DNA of 64,000 bases from Methylotenera_A aquatica (GCA_965601485.1 OZ271846.1:1674001-1738000); one strand, 5' to 3'; positions 45,783 to 55,276 are shown, counted from the first letter of the stretch. A program made the numbers and translations. The notes: a model not told the origin generated them from the sequence alone.

Positions 45783-46796
45783 TTATTTATCAGCAATATG
45801 CTGCACTAGGCGCAGTAGGTTACAGGTATACCCATATTCGTTATCGTACCATGCCACTACTTTAACAAAGGTTGAATCTAGCATAATGCCTGCATCGGCA
45901 TCAAACACGCTGGCGGCTGGTGCGCCTCTAAAATCGGTTGAAACCACTTTATCGTTGGTATAAGCCAGGACGTTTTTTAGGTTACCTTTTGAAGCAATCT
46001 GCATTGCTGCGCAAATATTAACAAAAGTAGTGGGTTTAACTAATTCCACAGTTAGATCGACAACTGAAACGTTAGCTGTAGGCACTCGAAGCGCCATGCC
46101 AGTGAGTTTTTTATTCAACGTTGGAATCACTATACCAACCGCTTTAGCCGCACCAGTGCTTGATGGGATAATATTTTCGAATACGCTACGGCCACCACGC
46201 CAATCTTTATTGCTACTGCTATCCACTACCATTTGTGAGGCCGTAGCAGCGTGAACTGTAGTCATTAATCCGCGTTTAATTTCAAAGCTATCGTTTAACA
46301 CTTTAACAATTGGGGCAAGTGCATTGGTAGTACATGAAGCGGCCGAAACAATGGACTGCCCTTTGTAATCTTCATGGTTTACACCATACACAAACATAGG
46401 TGTGTCATCTTTAGCGGGAGCCGATTGCACCACTTTTTTAACACCCTCTGCCAAGTGGCCTTTGCAATTATCGGTAGTTAAAAACACACCTGTCGCATCA
46501 ATTACCACATCAACGCCGGCGCCTACCCACTGAATATAGAATGGGTCACGCTCTTTACTGACAACAATTCTTTTACCGTTGATAATTAAAGCTCCATCTT
46601 TGGCACTAATAGTGCCGTTAAATCGTCCGTGCACAGAATCGTATTGCAGCATGTATGCCATGTAATCAATTTCTTGCATACCATTAATTGCGACCACTTC
46701 AATATCGGCGAATTCGCTTTCCTTTATAGCCGCGAGTAACGCCATACGCCCAATACGCCCAAAACCATTAATGCCTACTTTAACCGTCATGCTCAT
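45783..46796 (-). CDS. gap: Glyceraldehyde-3-phosphate dehydrogenase
   Basis: 337 residues (or 335 from ATG 46790). The NAD-binding start KVGINGFGRIGRMALLAA, the catalytic cysteine motif SAASCTTNALAPIVKVL and the C-terminal VVAWYDNEYGYTCNLLRLV are present. It works with tkt upstream and pgk downstream in the lower part of glycolysis and the ribulose monophosphate or pentose phosphate rearrangements. The NAD/NADP preference is not settled by sequence alone. Confidence 0.97.
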   Translation of the reverse strand: MSMTVKVGINGFGRIGRMALLAAIKESEFADIEVVAINGMQEIDYMAYMLQYDSVHGRFNGTISAKDGALIINGKRIVVSKERDPFYIQWVGAGVDVVIDATGVFLTTDNCKGHLAEGVKKVVQSAPAKDDTPMFVYGVNHEDYKGQSIVSAASCTTNALAPIVKVLNDSFEIKRGLMTTVHAATASQMVVDSSSNKDWRGGRSVFENIIPSSTGAAKAVGIVIPTLNKKLTGMALRVPTANVSVVDLTVELVKPTTFVNICAAMQIASKGNLKNVLAYTNDKVVSTDFRGAPAASVFDADAGIMLDSTFVKVVAWYDNEYGYTCNLLRLVQHIADK

Positions 46797-46821
46797 TCCA
46801 GTAGTTAGAGGTTTACAAATA

Positions 46822-46851
46822 AAAAGAGCCTCAAGAATCAGAGGCTCTTTT
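46822..46851 (-). terminator. Terminator of tkt
   Basis: Stem AAAAGAGCCTC / GAGGCTCTTTT with loop AAGAATCA lies between the tkt stop and the gap start, so gap is at least partly transcribed from its own promoter. Confidence 0.9.
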
Positions 46852-46871
46852 CAGTACTATTTAGCCATTAA

Positions 46872-48857
46872 TTACAACACTGACTTAGCAACAGCAACAA
46901 CGTTTTCTACTGAAAAGCCAAAGTGTTTCATTAATACGCCGCCAGGAGCTGATTCACCGAATGTATCAATACCCACAACAGCACCTTCTAAGCCAACATA
47001 TTTACGCCAGAAATCGGTTACTCCGGCTTCAACTGCCACGCGTTTAACACCTGGTGTTAAAACATTATCTTTATAAGCTTTATCTTGACGGTCGAATACG
47101 TTTGTTGATGGCATTGAAACCACACGTACTTTAGTACCTGCTGCATTCAATTCTGCTGCTGCTTTAACCGCTAATTCAAGCTCAGAGCCGTTAGCAATCA
47201 GAATCAAATCAGCTTTACCAGCAACATCTGACAATACATAAGCACCTTTACGCATACCAGCGAAATGCGCTGCATCATGTTTGATGCCTGGCACGTTTTG
47301 ACGGCTTAATACCAAGCTTGAGGGACCAGTCATACGTTCAACCGCTGCTACCCAAGCCACTGCTGTTTCTGTTGAGCTACCTGGACGCCATACATCCATG
47401 TTTGGAATGTAACGTAACCCGGCTGTATTTTCGATTGGTTGATGCGTTGGACCATCTTCGCCTTGACCGATAGAGTCATGTGTTAACACAGCAATCGTTC
47501 GTTGTTTCATCAATGCAGCCATACGTAATGCGCTTTTTGCATAGTCAGAGAACATATGGAATGTACCGCCAAATGGAATTAAGCCACCGTGCAATGCCAT
47601 ACCGTTCATAATCGCAAACATACCGAACTCACGAACACCGTAAGATATATAATTACCTGATTTTTTAGCATCAACGTGTACAAAACTACTAGTTGAAGTT
47701 AAGTTTGAACCAGTTAAGTCAGCAGAGCCGCCTAAGAATTCTGGTAATAACGGAGCTAAAGCGCCGATTACGTTTTGTGAAGCTTTACGTGTTGCAACAC
47801 CTTCTGCTTTTTCGTTTGTTGCGGCGATAATCGCATCCGTTGCTTCTTTCCAGTTAGCTGGCAATGTGCCAGACATACGGCGTGTAAACTCTGCCGCTTC
47901 AGCTGGATATGCTGTAGCGTAAGCTGCAAACTTGTCATTCCATGATGATTCAGCAGCAGCACCTTTAGCCGTTGCATCCCAACCAGCGTAAATGTCAGCT
48001 GGAATCACAAATGGCTCGTGCGACCAACCGATGTTGGCACGCGTTGCGGCAACTTCGTCTAAACCTAATGCAGAACCGTGGCAATCGTGTGAGCCAGATT
48101 TGTTTGGTGACCCCATACCGATTACTGTTTTGCAGCAGATCAATGATGGTTTGTCTGTTACTTTTTTAGCTGCTTCAATCGCTTTACCAATAGCAGCAAC
48201 ATCATGACCGTCAACTGACTGAACGTGCCAGCCATATGATTCAAAACGTTTAGCTGTGTCATCTGTATACCAGCCTTCAATATGACCATCGATAGAAATA
48301 CCGTTGTCATCCCAGAACGCTGTTAATTTGCCCAAGCCCCAAGTACCAGCAAGTGCACAAGCTTCGTGAGAAACACCTTCCATCATGCAACCATCACCTA
48401 AGAAAACATAGGTTTGATGATCAACAATGTCATGACCTGGTTTATTGAATTGATGTGCCATTAATTTCTCAGCCATTGCAAAGCCAACACCGTTAGCAAT
48501 ACCTTGACCTAATGGGCCAGTAGTCGTTTCAACGCCTGGTGCATAGCCATATTCGGGGTGACCAGCACATTTAGAATGCAATTGGCGGAAAGATTGTAAT
48601 TCGCTCATTGGCAATGCATAACCAGTAAGGTGAAGTAGGGAGTAGATCAACATTGAACCGTGACCATTAGAAAGAACAAATCGATCGCGATTGGCCCATG
48701 ATGGGTTTTTTGGGTTGTGACTTAAGTGGTTATTCCAAAGCTCCTCAGCAATTTCTGCCATGCCCATAGGTGCGCCTGGGTGGCCAGAATTGGCTTTTTG
48801 CACTGCATCCATTGATAACGCACGAATTGCGTTGGCTAAATCTTTACGCGTTGCCAT
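46872..48857 (-). CDS. tkt: Transketolase
   Basis: Thiamine diphosphate enzyme that moves two-carbon units between sugar phosphates, part of formaldehyde-acceptor regeneration in RuMP methylotrophs. 661 residues, full length. Motifs: ALSMDAVQKANSGHPGAPMGMAE, the ThDP site GDGCMMEGVSHEACALAG...WDDNGISIDG, and the C-domain HDSIGQGEDGPTHQPIE. It is first of the tkt-gap-pgk-(pyk) series on the minus strand. The long noncoding region upstream (48858-49800) should carry its promoter. Confidence 0.97.
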   Translation of the reverse strand: MATRKDLANAIRALSMDAVQKANSGHPGAPMGMAEIAEELWNNHLSHNPKNPSWANRDRFVLSNGHGSMLIYSLLHLTGYALPMSELQSFRQLHSKCAGHPEYGYAPGVETTTGPLGQGIANGVGFAMAEKLMAHQFNKPGHDIVDHQTYVFLGDGCMMEGVSHEACALAGTWGLGKLTAFWDDNGISIDGHIEGWYTDDTAKRFESYGWHVQSVDGHDVAAIGKAIEAAKKVTDKPSLICCKTVIGMGSPNKSGSHDCHGSALGLDEVAATRANIGWSHEPFVIPADIYAGWDATAKGAAAESSWNDKFAAYATAYPAEAAEFTRRMSGTLPANWKEATDAIIAATNEKAEGVATRKASQNVIGALAPLLPEFLGGSADLTGSNLTSTSSFVHVDAKKSGNYISYGVREFGMFAIMNGMALHGGLIPFGGTFHMFSDYAKSALRMAALMKQRTIAVLTHDSIGQGEDGPTHQPIENTAGLRYIPNMDVWRPGSSTETAVAWVAAVERMTGPSSLVLSRQNVPGIKHDAAHFAGMRKGAYVLSDVAGKADLILIANGSELELAVKAAAELNAAGTKVRVVSMPSTNVFDRQDKAYKDNVLTPGVKRVAVEAGVTDFWRKYVGLEGAVVGIDTFGESAPGGVLMKHFGFSVENVVAVAKSVL

Positions 48858-49800
48858 TATTTTCTCCCTAATTTTAGCTAAACTGAACAGGCCCTTGTTA
48901 ATATTGAAACTAACTTAAAACCTAATAAAAATTGCAAAAAAGCATGTTTTAAAGCCTAGTTTAATACCCTTTTGTAAAATGGTTAATTATTGCCTAATTA
49001 CCCATTTTCGGCAAGTTTCAAGCAGGCTTAATTTGGGATTAACAAAGAAGATTTGTATTTTTCTTTATAGCAAAACAGCTTTTGAAGGAAGGCTTTTGCC
49101 TTTATTTAAATAGCCAAAGCCAGTATTTAGCCAATTATTAGCAAAAACTTGGCATTAATTAATGGCAGAGAAAACTTTAATTAAACAATGCGACGGCTTG
49201 AACGCATCGTAAAACAAAATAAAGCCATTATTCCCAACCATGCCTGTGCTAGCATATTAGATCAATCTTAATTATTTTATTATTTTTGGTTGACGATTTT
49301 CGGCTGTTTGATTGCGTTCATAAAGAATCTTTTGAGGCGAACTTAATCAAAGGTGCAACACTGCCAATCTTACTGTTGCTCCCATTTGAGTCGCCCCACC
49401 AAGCGCTGACATATTACTGGTAGGCGCGATGAAAAACGTGTATAGCTGACTAATTTTTATCATTTGATTAATGTAATTTAAACAGTAAACTTAAGTTATT
49501 AAGCTACTGCAAATTAAATGCCAAAACAATATTTAAATACAAAATAATAAGATACCTATCTATTTTGATTAAAAATTTCAATATTCCGACACTTGTTTAA
49601 ACTTATCGAGTTTAAAAGTTGCGATTAAAACCAATCACTAAGCTGCAGTAGCTTTTTACTATTTAAAGCTTGTAGGAGTTTGAATGAATGCGCCTAGAAA
49701 AATTTCAGCCATTCTCTTATTAGATATTTTTTCGAGATCCCTAGAATGGAGTTTGTGTTCTGCACAACTTAAATTTTAATTACTTAAGAAGGAATCCATC
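48858..49800. other. Long gene-free region between tkt and the BON gene
   Basis: 943 bp without an open frame above about 30-40 codons. It is AT-rich. A TTTAAACT-TATCG-AGTTTAAA palindrome sits at 49596-49616. Around 49188-49440 the plus strand shows pieces that look protein-like in different frames (MRRLERIVKQNKAIIPNHAC, YYFWLTIFGCLIAFIKNL, GATLPILLLLPFESP), which may be a strongly eroded membrane-protein gene. I could not name it. The divergent promoters of tkt and the BON gene lie at the two ends. Confidence 0.45.
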
Positions 49801-50109
49801 ATGAAAACAAACCTCAAAATACTTTTAATTATTAGCGCTTTAGCAATGCCTATGGCTGCATTTTCTGCAGATGGCGATTCGGTTTCTACAATAGTAGGTG
49901 ATGCGGTTATTACCACTAAAGTAAAAGCAGAATTTGCTAAAAATAAAGGTGTTAGTGCTACCGCTATTAAAGTCGAAACAGATAGCAGCGGCTTGGTGCA
50001 ATTATCTGGCACAGCGAAAACACAAGCCGAGGCTGATAAAGCAGTAGCCTTGGCTAAAAATGTAAAAGGCGTTACCTCTGTTAAAAATGATATTGTTGTA
50101 GCACCTTAG
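49801..50109 (+). CDS. BON-domain periplasmic protein (OsmY-like)
   Basis: 102 residues. Signal peptide (about 1-22, PMAAFSA-DG) then a single BON domain (VGDAVITTKVKAEFAKNKGVSATAIKVETDSSGLVQLSGTAKTQAEADKAVALAKNVKGVTSVKNDI). Such proteins bind membranes or phospholipids and are often induced by osmotic or envelope stress. It has a strong ribosome-binding site (AAGAAGGA at 49786-49793) and stands alone. The symbol osmY is avoided because OsmY has two BON domains. Confidence 0.9.
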   Translation: MKTNLKILLIISALAMPMAAFSADGDSVSTIVGDAVITTKVKAEFAKNKGVSATAIKVETDSSGLVQLSGTAKTQAEADKAVALAKNVKGVTSVKNDIVVAP

Positions 50110-50215
50110 ATTACTAGTACTTTAATTAAAACGCTTCAACTATTAGCTTTTATTAATTTAAAAGGCGCATCTGCCCCCCCGCTTTTAATTCCTCATCCTT
50201 AATTCAATTTTTTAA

Positions 50216-51253
50216 TTATGAATCTAAACTTTTTAAAACCATCTCAATCGCCCTGCAATTGGCTTTAGCATCTTCAAACGTCAGCAAAGGCTGTTTATCG
50301 TTTAACACACAATCACTAAAATGCTCAATCTCTTTATTAAAGTGGTTGCTTGGCGCAAAACGTTCTTCTGCATATTTACCTTCCTCGGTTGCCCAACTGA
50401 TTACTGGTACATCGTTTTGAAACACCCAAGCCGCGTGGCATTTTACCCAGCCGCGTGAGCCTATGAGCTCAATTTCGGATTTGCGACTGCGTTCAAAGCT
50501 GATATCAAAGCTGCCAAAAAGCGCGCGGTTTTTACTGTCAAATCCAAAATTCAATACGCCGCTGGTAACAATGTCGGCACCATGTTCATTGAGCTTGGCA
50601 TCAGCAACGACTTTGACTGGCTCAGCTGGCTTGCCATTTTTTAGACTATTAGCTAAACCCATGGCCCAGCGTAAGGAGTGAATCGCGTATGGCCCAATAT
50701 CCCACATCGCACCGCCACCATTCTCCATGCTGCGGTTGATGCGATACATGCGCGCTTGCTTCATCAGAAAAGAAAAACTGGCGCGGGCGGATAGCACATC
50801 ACCTATCAAGCCACTTTCAACAATTTCCTTAAATCTTGCATGTTGCGGATGAAAGCGGTACATAAAGCCTTCCATCACTTTAACGTTAGCCTTTATGGCA
50901 GCCTCTTCAATCGCCTCAATATCCTTAAATTTGGTTGCCATCGGCTTTTCTATCAAAATATGCTTCCCTGCGTTGATGGACTTGAGCGCCCAGTCTGCAT
51001 GCTCTTCATTTGCCATAGGGCAATAAATCGCGTCCACATTGGGGTCATCAATTAGGCTTTGTAAATCGTCATAGCAAGTCACGTTTTGATGGCAAGGTGC
51101 ATATTTATCTAATGTCGCTTTGGATGCACCAGCACGTCGGCTGGCAATGGCGACCAGCTGCGAATTGGGCGCCTCTATAATGGCAGGCAATAAGCGCTCA
51201 TTGACGCGGGCGGCACCCAAAATGCCCCATTTAAGTTTTTTAATCTCAGTCAC
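50216..51253 (-). CDS. Gfo/Idh/MocA family oxidoreductase
   Basis: 345 residues. The N-terminal Rossmann fold starts LKWGILGAARVNERLLPAI, followed by the family motif GKHILIEKPMATKF (EKP) and the dimerisation/catalytic domain VMEGFMYRFHPQH and MWDIGPYAIHSLRWAMG. Members oxidise sugars or dehydrogenate related alcohols with NAD(P). The closest named type by pattern is D-xylose 1-dehydrogenase, but the substrate is uncertain. It starts 11 bp after the thioredoxin-like gene, so both are probably in one transcript. Confidence 0.9.
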   Translation of the reverse strand: MTEIKKLKWGILGAARVNERLLPAIIEAPNSQLVAIASRRAGASKATLDKYAPCHQNVTCYDDLQSLIDDPNVDAIYCPMANEEHADWALKSINAGKHILIEKPMATKFKDIEAIEEAAIKANVKVMEGFMYRFHPQHARFKEIVESGLIGDVLSARASFSFLMKQARMYRINRSMENGGGAMWDIGPYAIHSLRWAMGLANSLKNGKPAEPVKVVADAKLNEHGADIVTSGVLNFGFDSKNRALFGSFDISFERSRKSEIELIGSRGWVKCHAAWVFQNDVPVISWATEEGKYAEERFAPSNHFNKEIEHFSDCVLNDKQPLLTFEDAKANCRAIEMVLKSLDS

Positions 51254-51264
51254 GAATCATTCCT

Positions 51265-51822
51265 CTAATCAAACCATTTAATACTGCAACCAATGCTGGC
51301 AATTTGCATACGCGGACCTTGGCCTGTTTCGGCTATCATTTTCATCGCATTAAACAAATCGCGCGTATTATTTTCTGGGGTTTCTGGGTTGCGACCAGCA
51401 GCATCAAAGCGTCCGCGATATTGCAGCTCGCCTTTGGCATTTAATCCAAAAAAATCAGGCGTGCAAACGGCGCCATAAGCTTTAGCGACTTCTTGCGTTC
51501 GATCCCACACATAGGGAAAGCTAAAACGATTTAGCGTTGCTTCTTCGCGCATATGCTCAAAGCTATCCTTAGGATAGCGCAAAGTATCATTGCTTTGAAT
51601 GGCGATACTGTTGATACCGTACTGCTCTAACTCCAAACAAGTAACCACCAAGCGCGTTTTAATGCTGATTACATAAGGGCAATGATTACAAATAAACATC
51701 ACCAACAATCCATTTTTTCCCATCACCATATCGCGCGAAATCATGGTGCCATCTATATTTTGAAGATTAAAATCAGGCACTTTCCAACCAAAATCACATA
51801 CGGGGGGCTGTAAACTTGCCAT
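51265..51822 (-). CDS. Thioredoxin-like redoxin (AhpC/TSA-type)
   Basis: 185 residues, no signal peptide visible. Thioredoxin-fold start (FGWKVPDFNLQNIDGTMISRDMVMGKNGLLVMFICNHCPYV) with the redox pair CNHC. Later PYVWDRTQEVAKAYGAVCTPDFFGLNAKGELQYRGRFD is the typical cis-Pro region of this group. The C-terminus ends ASIGCSIKWF, with a third cysteine often conserved. Probably a cytoplasmic peroxidase-type or disulfide protein; the electron donor is unknown. Confidence 0.88.
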   Translation of the reverse strand: MASLQPPVCDFGWKVPDFNLQNIDGTMISRDMVMGKNGLLVMFICNHCPYVISIKTRLVVTCLELEQYGINSIAIQSNDTLRYPKDSFEHMREEATLNRFSFPYVWDRTQEVAKAYGAVCTPDFFGLNAKGELQYRGRFDAAGRNPETPENNTRDLFNAMKMIAETGQGPRMQIASIGCSIKWFD

Positions 51823-51878
51823 GCTTTACTCCTTAATTAACTTATAATTCAATCTTAACACTTTCATTTCATGCCAAC

Positions 51879-52613
51879 ATGTCTAATACTCGATTTTATA
51901 GCGCTAACAAACTTGCTATTAGCGCATTAATACCGCTTTCCGTTAGTGCAGCTACCCATGCCACACGCGCACTACGATTAAATATTGGCGATGAATTAAT
52001 TCTATTTAATGGCGATGGTCATGACTATATTTGCGAGTTAATTAGCATTAAAAAAAACGAAGTGCTGGCCAAAGTGTTGTCTGACCAAACAATTAACAAT
52101 GAATCACCACTGAACATCACTCTGTTGCAAGGCATATCCAGCGGCGATCGCATGGATTACACCATACAAAAAGCGGTCGAGCTTGGTGTGAAAACCATAC
52201 AGCCCATTTCAACAGATCGCAGCGTTGTTAAGCTCAGCCAAGAACGTGCACAGAAACGGCTTGAGCATTGGCAAAACATCGTCAACTCAGCTTGTGAGCA
52301 AACTGGCCGCGCATTTGTACCACAAGTTTTGGTGCCTGTAAGCTTATCGCATTGGTTAGCAAACAACCCTGGCAATGCTGAAACACGCATATTGCTTAAT
52401 CCAGTTGGTGCAGTCAAATTGGCTAATTTAGCAAAACCAAACGGCAAAATTACCCTTTTAATTGGCGCAGAGGGCGGCTTAAGCCAGTATGAAATTGATA
52501 CCGCCACTTCACAAGGTTTTCAATCGATTATTTTAGGGCCACGCATTTTGCGTACAGAAACGGCGGCATTAACGGCGATTTCATCCATGCAAACATTGTG
52601 GGGTGACTTTTAA
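51879..52613 (+). CDS. rsmE: 16S rRNA (uracil-1498-N3)-methyltransferase
   Basis: 244 residues of the SPOUT class. N-terminal PUA-like part (FYSANKLAISALIPLSVSAATHATRALRLNIGDELILFNGDG) and the knotted C-terminal domain with ITLLIGAEGGLSQYEIDTATSQGF and ILGPRILRTETAALTAISSMQ, which form the S-adenosylmethionine pocket. It methylates U1498 of 16S rRNA. Divergent from the thioredoxin-like gene; the next gene starts about 100 bp downstream across an AT-rich region with palindromes. Confidence 0.95.
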   Translation: MSNTRFYSANKLAISALIPLSVSAATHATRALRLNIGDELILFNGDGHDYICELISIKKNEVLAKVLSDQTINNESPLNITLLQGISSGDRMDYTIQKAVELGVKTIQPISTDRSVVKLSQERAQKRLEHWQNIVNSACEQTGRAFVPQVLVPVSLSHWLANNPGNAETRILLNPVGAVKLANLAKPNGKITLLIGAEGGLSQYEIDTATSQGFQSIILGPRILRTETAALTAISSMQTLWGDF

Positions 52614-52644
52614 AAAATTCATTTAAAAATATTTGCAATTAACA

Positions 52645-52677
52645 AATATTAATTTGTAAAAAATACAAATTAATATT
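52645..52677. promoter_or_regulatory. Perfect 14-bp palindrome upstream of the HTH-argA fusion
   Basis: Arms AATATTAATTTGTA (52645-52658) and TACAAATTAATATT (52664-52677) are exact inverted repeats with a 5-A spacer. It lies 38 bp before the start codon, after the rsmE stop. It lacks G+C for a terminator and is a good operator candidate for the DNA-binding domain encoded downstream. Confidence 0.6.
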
Positions 52678-52683
52678 AATATA

Positions 52684-52698
52684 ATGTAAATATTACAT
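52684..52698. promoter_or_regulatory. Second palindrome upstream of the HTH-argA fusion
   Basis: ATGTAA-ATA-TTACAT, ending 17 bases before the start codon. It shares the TGTA/TACA half-sites with the longer palindrome 6 bp upstream. Binding here would block the promoter or ribosome access. Confidence 0.5.
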
Positions 52699-52715
52699 AT
52701 TAAAAGATTCCGCAT

Positions 52716-54311
52716 ATGTCACTTGGTCATTGCATTCGTCAAAAGCGCAAATCACTTAACCTTACACTAAGGCAGTTAGCAGTTAGAGTAGAGGCTGACG
52801 CAGGCAACCTATCACGCATAGAGCGTGGTGAATTGGGCGTTTCTGAAACCTTGCTACGCAAAATTGCCAGCGCTTTGGATACCACCCCTGCACAAATCTA
52901 TGCATTAAGTGAATCCAACATAACAACACTTAAAGTTGATGAACCGCACCAAGCTTATTTGCTTAACCCGACTAGCCAGCAAACCTATGCCATCGATTTT
53001 GTGCAATGGTTTCGTTCAGCTACGCCCTATATTCATGCGTTTGGCGGGCGTACTTTTGTAATTGCCTTTGGTGGCGAAGTAGTCAGTGAAGAGCAATTTA
53101 TTGCGCTTTCACATGATTTAAACTTGTTAGCCAGCTTAGAAGTAAGGCTGGTATTGGTGCATGGCGCTAGACCGCAAATTGAACAGCGTTTAAAGCGCGA
53201 CAAACTCATACCCGCTTTTCACAATGGCCTGCGGGTAACCGATGATGCGGCGATGGAAGCTGTTAAAGAAGCCAATGGCGCCGTGCGGGTGGAGTTAGAA
53301 GCGCTACTTTCAATGGGTATTGCCAATTCACCGATGGCGGGAGCCGATATTCGTGTAGCCAGTGGTAATTTTGTTACTGCAAAACCACTTGGCGTGCGCG
53401 ATGGTGTTGATTTGCAGCACACTGGCGAAGTGCGTAAAGTTGATGCAATTGGTATCCAAAAACGCTTGGATGATAATGAATTGGTACTGCTATCTCCTCT
53501 TGGCTACTCGCCTACAGGCGAGGCATTTAACTTAAGTTTGGAGGATGTAGCAGTGAGTGCGGCGATTGCATTAGATGCCGATAAGCTAATCTTTTTAATG
53601 GACTCTGAAGGCGTGCGTAATTTGCGCGGCGATTTATTGCGCGAAATGACAGCAGACAAGGCCAAAAATTTACTGCGGAATGCGCAGAAAAAGGAAACGC
53701 CCATTCACTTTTCTGAGGACGTTGATTACTACCTGCCTGCCGCCGTACGCGCTTGTGAGCAAGGCGTGGCACGCACACATTTGATTTCGCGGCATATTGA
53801 TGGCGCCATTATTCAAGAGCTTTTTACGCACAACGGCATCGGCACCATGGTGACAGAGCAAGGGCTAGAAACCATGCGCCAAGCCAATATTGACGATGTA
53901 GGCGGCATATTAAAGTTAATTGAGCCTTTGGAAAATGATGGTATTTTAGTGCGCCGTGGACGCGAGCGCATTGAAATGGAAATTGATCATTTTTATGTAA
54001 TGGAACACGATAACCGTACCATTGGCTGCGCGGCGCTATACCCATTTGCATCTGAGCAAATGGCCGAATTCGCCTGCCTTGCGATTGATCCAACTTACCG
54101 CGACAGCGGACGCGGCGATCGATTATTTAATTATTGCCAAGTGCAAGCCAAAGAAAACGGCTTTAAGCAATTATTTTGCTTAACCACACGCACCGAGCAC
54201 TGGTTTTTAGAGCGCGGTTTTATTGCGGAAGCCATTGAAAAATTGCCGCAAGAAAAACAAAAATTGTACAATTTTCAACGTAAATCCAAGGTATTTATCA
54301 AATCACTTTAG
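52716..54311 (+). CDS. argA: N-acetylglutamate synthase with N-terminal XRE-type HTH domain
   Basis: 531 residues. Residues 1-63 form a Cro/C1-type helix-turn-helix (IRQKRKSLNLTLRQLAVRVE, LSRIERGELGVSETLLRKIA). After a linker (about 64-93) the ArgA core begins (FVQWFRSATPYIHAFGGRTFVIAFGGEVV) with the amino-acid-kinase domain (VLVHGARPQIEQRL) and then a GNAT acetyltransferase domain (about 395-520: FACLAIDPTYRDSGRGDRLF, HWFLERGF). ArgA proper has about 440 residues, matching this part. There is no start codon between the HTH and the ArgA core, so it is a true fusion frame. It makes N-acetylglutamate, the first step of arginine synthesis; argB follows by 35 bp. Two palindromes upstream suggest autoregulation. 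Confidence 0.92.
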   Translation: MSLGHCIRQKRKSLNLTLRQLAVRVEADAGNLSRIERGELGVSETLLRKIASALDTTPAQIYALSESNITTLKVDEPHQAYLLNPTSQQTYAIDFVQWFRSATPYIHAFGGRTFVIAFGGEVVSEEQFIALSHDLNLLASLEVRLVLVHGARPQIEQRLKRDKLIPAFHNGLRVTDDAAMEAVKEANGAVRVELEALLSMGIANSPMAGADIRVASGNFVTAKPLGVRDGVDLQHTGEVRKVDAIGIQKRLDDNELVLLSPLGYSPTGEAFNLSLEDVAVSAAIALDADKLIFLMDSEGVRNLRGDLLREMTADKAKNLLRNAQKKETPIHFSEDVDYYLPAAVRACEQGVARTHLISRHIDGAIIQELFTHNGIGTMVTEQGLETMRQANIDDVGGILKLIEPLENDGILVRRGRERIEMEIDHFYVMEHDNRTIGCAALYPFASEQMAEFACLAIDPTYRDSGRGDRLFNYCQVQAKENGFKQLFCLTTRTEHWFLERGFIAEAIEKLPQEKQKLYNFQRKSKVFIKSL

Positions 54312-54346
54312 TGATTTCTATATACAATGAAATAAAAATTTAAACC

Positions 54347-55267
54347 ATGAGAAATAACATGCAAAAAGATAGTCAGATTAATGCGCAAAACCCGATTGCG
54401 CCAGAGCAAAAAGCTAAAATTTTAGCCGAAGCGCTACCATACATTAAACGTTTTTTTGATAAAACCATTGTGATTAAATACGGCGGCAACGCTATGACAG
54501 ATGAGCATTTAAAAGAATGTTTCGCACAAGATGTAGTGTTATTAAAGCTTGTTGGCATGAATCCTGTCGTGGTGCATGGTGGTGGCCCGCAAATCAATGA
54601 AATGCTAGATAAATTGGGCAAAAAGGGTATATTTATACAGGGCATGCGCGTAACCGATGCGGAAACCATGGATGTGGTTGAAATGGTGCTGGGTGGACAA
54701 GTGAATAAAGAGATTGTGAACTTGATTAATCGTCATGGCGGTAAAGCGGTTGGCTTAACGGGGCAAGATGGCAACTTTATTCATGCACACAAGCTAATGA
54801 TGGAAGATATGAATGACCCAAGCAAAATGATTGATGTGGGTCAGGTAGGCGAAATCACCGCGATAGACCCAAGCATTATCAACTTTTTAGATAGTGGCGA
54901 TTTCATCCCCGTAGTGGCGCCAATTGGTGTGGGTGAGGATGGCGACACATTTAACATTAATGCCGATGTGGTAGCGGGTAAGTTGGCTGAAATTCTAGGT
55001 GCAGAAAAACTAGTTTTATTAACTAATACGCCTGGCGTATTGGATAAATCAGGTAAATTATTAACTGGTCTGACGCCAAAACAGATTGATGATTTGGTGG
55101 CAGATGGTACATTATCTGGCGGCATGTTACCTAAAATTAGCTCTGCCTTAGATGCAGCCAGAAGCGGGGTTAAAGCCGTACACATTATTGATGGCCGCGT
55201 TGAGCATGCTTTGTTGCTGGAAGTGCTGACTGACGAGGGCGTAGGTACTCTGATTAAAGCCAAGTAA
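54347..55267 (+). CDS. argB: Acetylglutamate kinase
   Basis: Phosphorylates N-acetylglutamate, the second arginine step. 306 residues. Motifs: TIVIKYGGNAM (Lys for ATP), VVVHGGGPQINEML, AVGLTGQDGNFIHAHK, NINADVVAGKLAEILGAEKLVLLTNTPGVLD and GGMLPKISSALDAARSGV. The N-terminal helix (about 12-38) is of the kind found in arginine-inhibited hexameric NAGKs. It follows argA by 35 bp and probably shares its transcript. A CGTCATTC/GAATGACG hairpin (55277-55296) lies after the stop and may terminate it. Confidence 0.97.
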   Translation: MRNNMQKDSQINAQNPIAPEQKAKILAEALPYIKRFFDKTIVIKYGGNAMTDEHLKECFAQDVVLLKLVGMNPVVVHGGGPQINEMLDKLGKKGIFIQGMRVTDAETMDVVEMVLGGQVNKEIVNLINRHGGKAVGLTGQDGNFIHAHKLMMEDMNDPSKMIDVGQVGEITAIDPSIINFLDSGDFIPVVAPIGVGEDGDTFNINADVVAGKLAEILGAEKLVLLTNTPGVLDKSGKLLTGLTPKQIDDLVADGTLSGGMLPKISSALDAARSGVKAVHIIDGRVEHALLLEVLTDEGVGTLIKAK

Positions 55268-55276
55268 TACCTGCTT

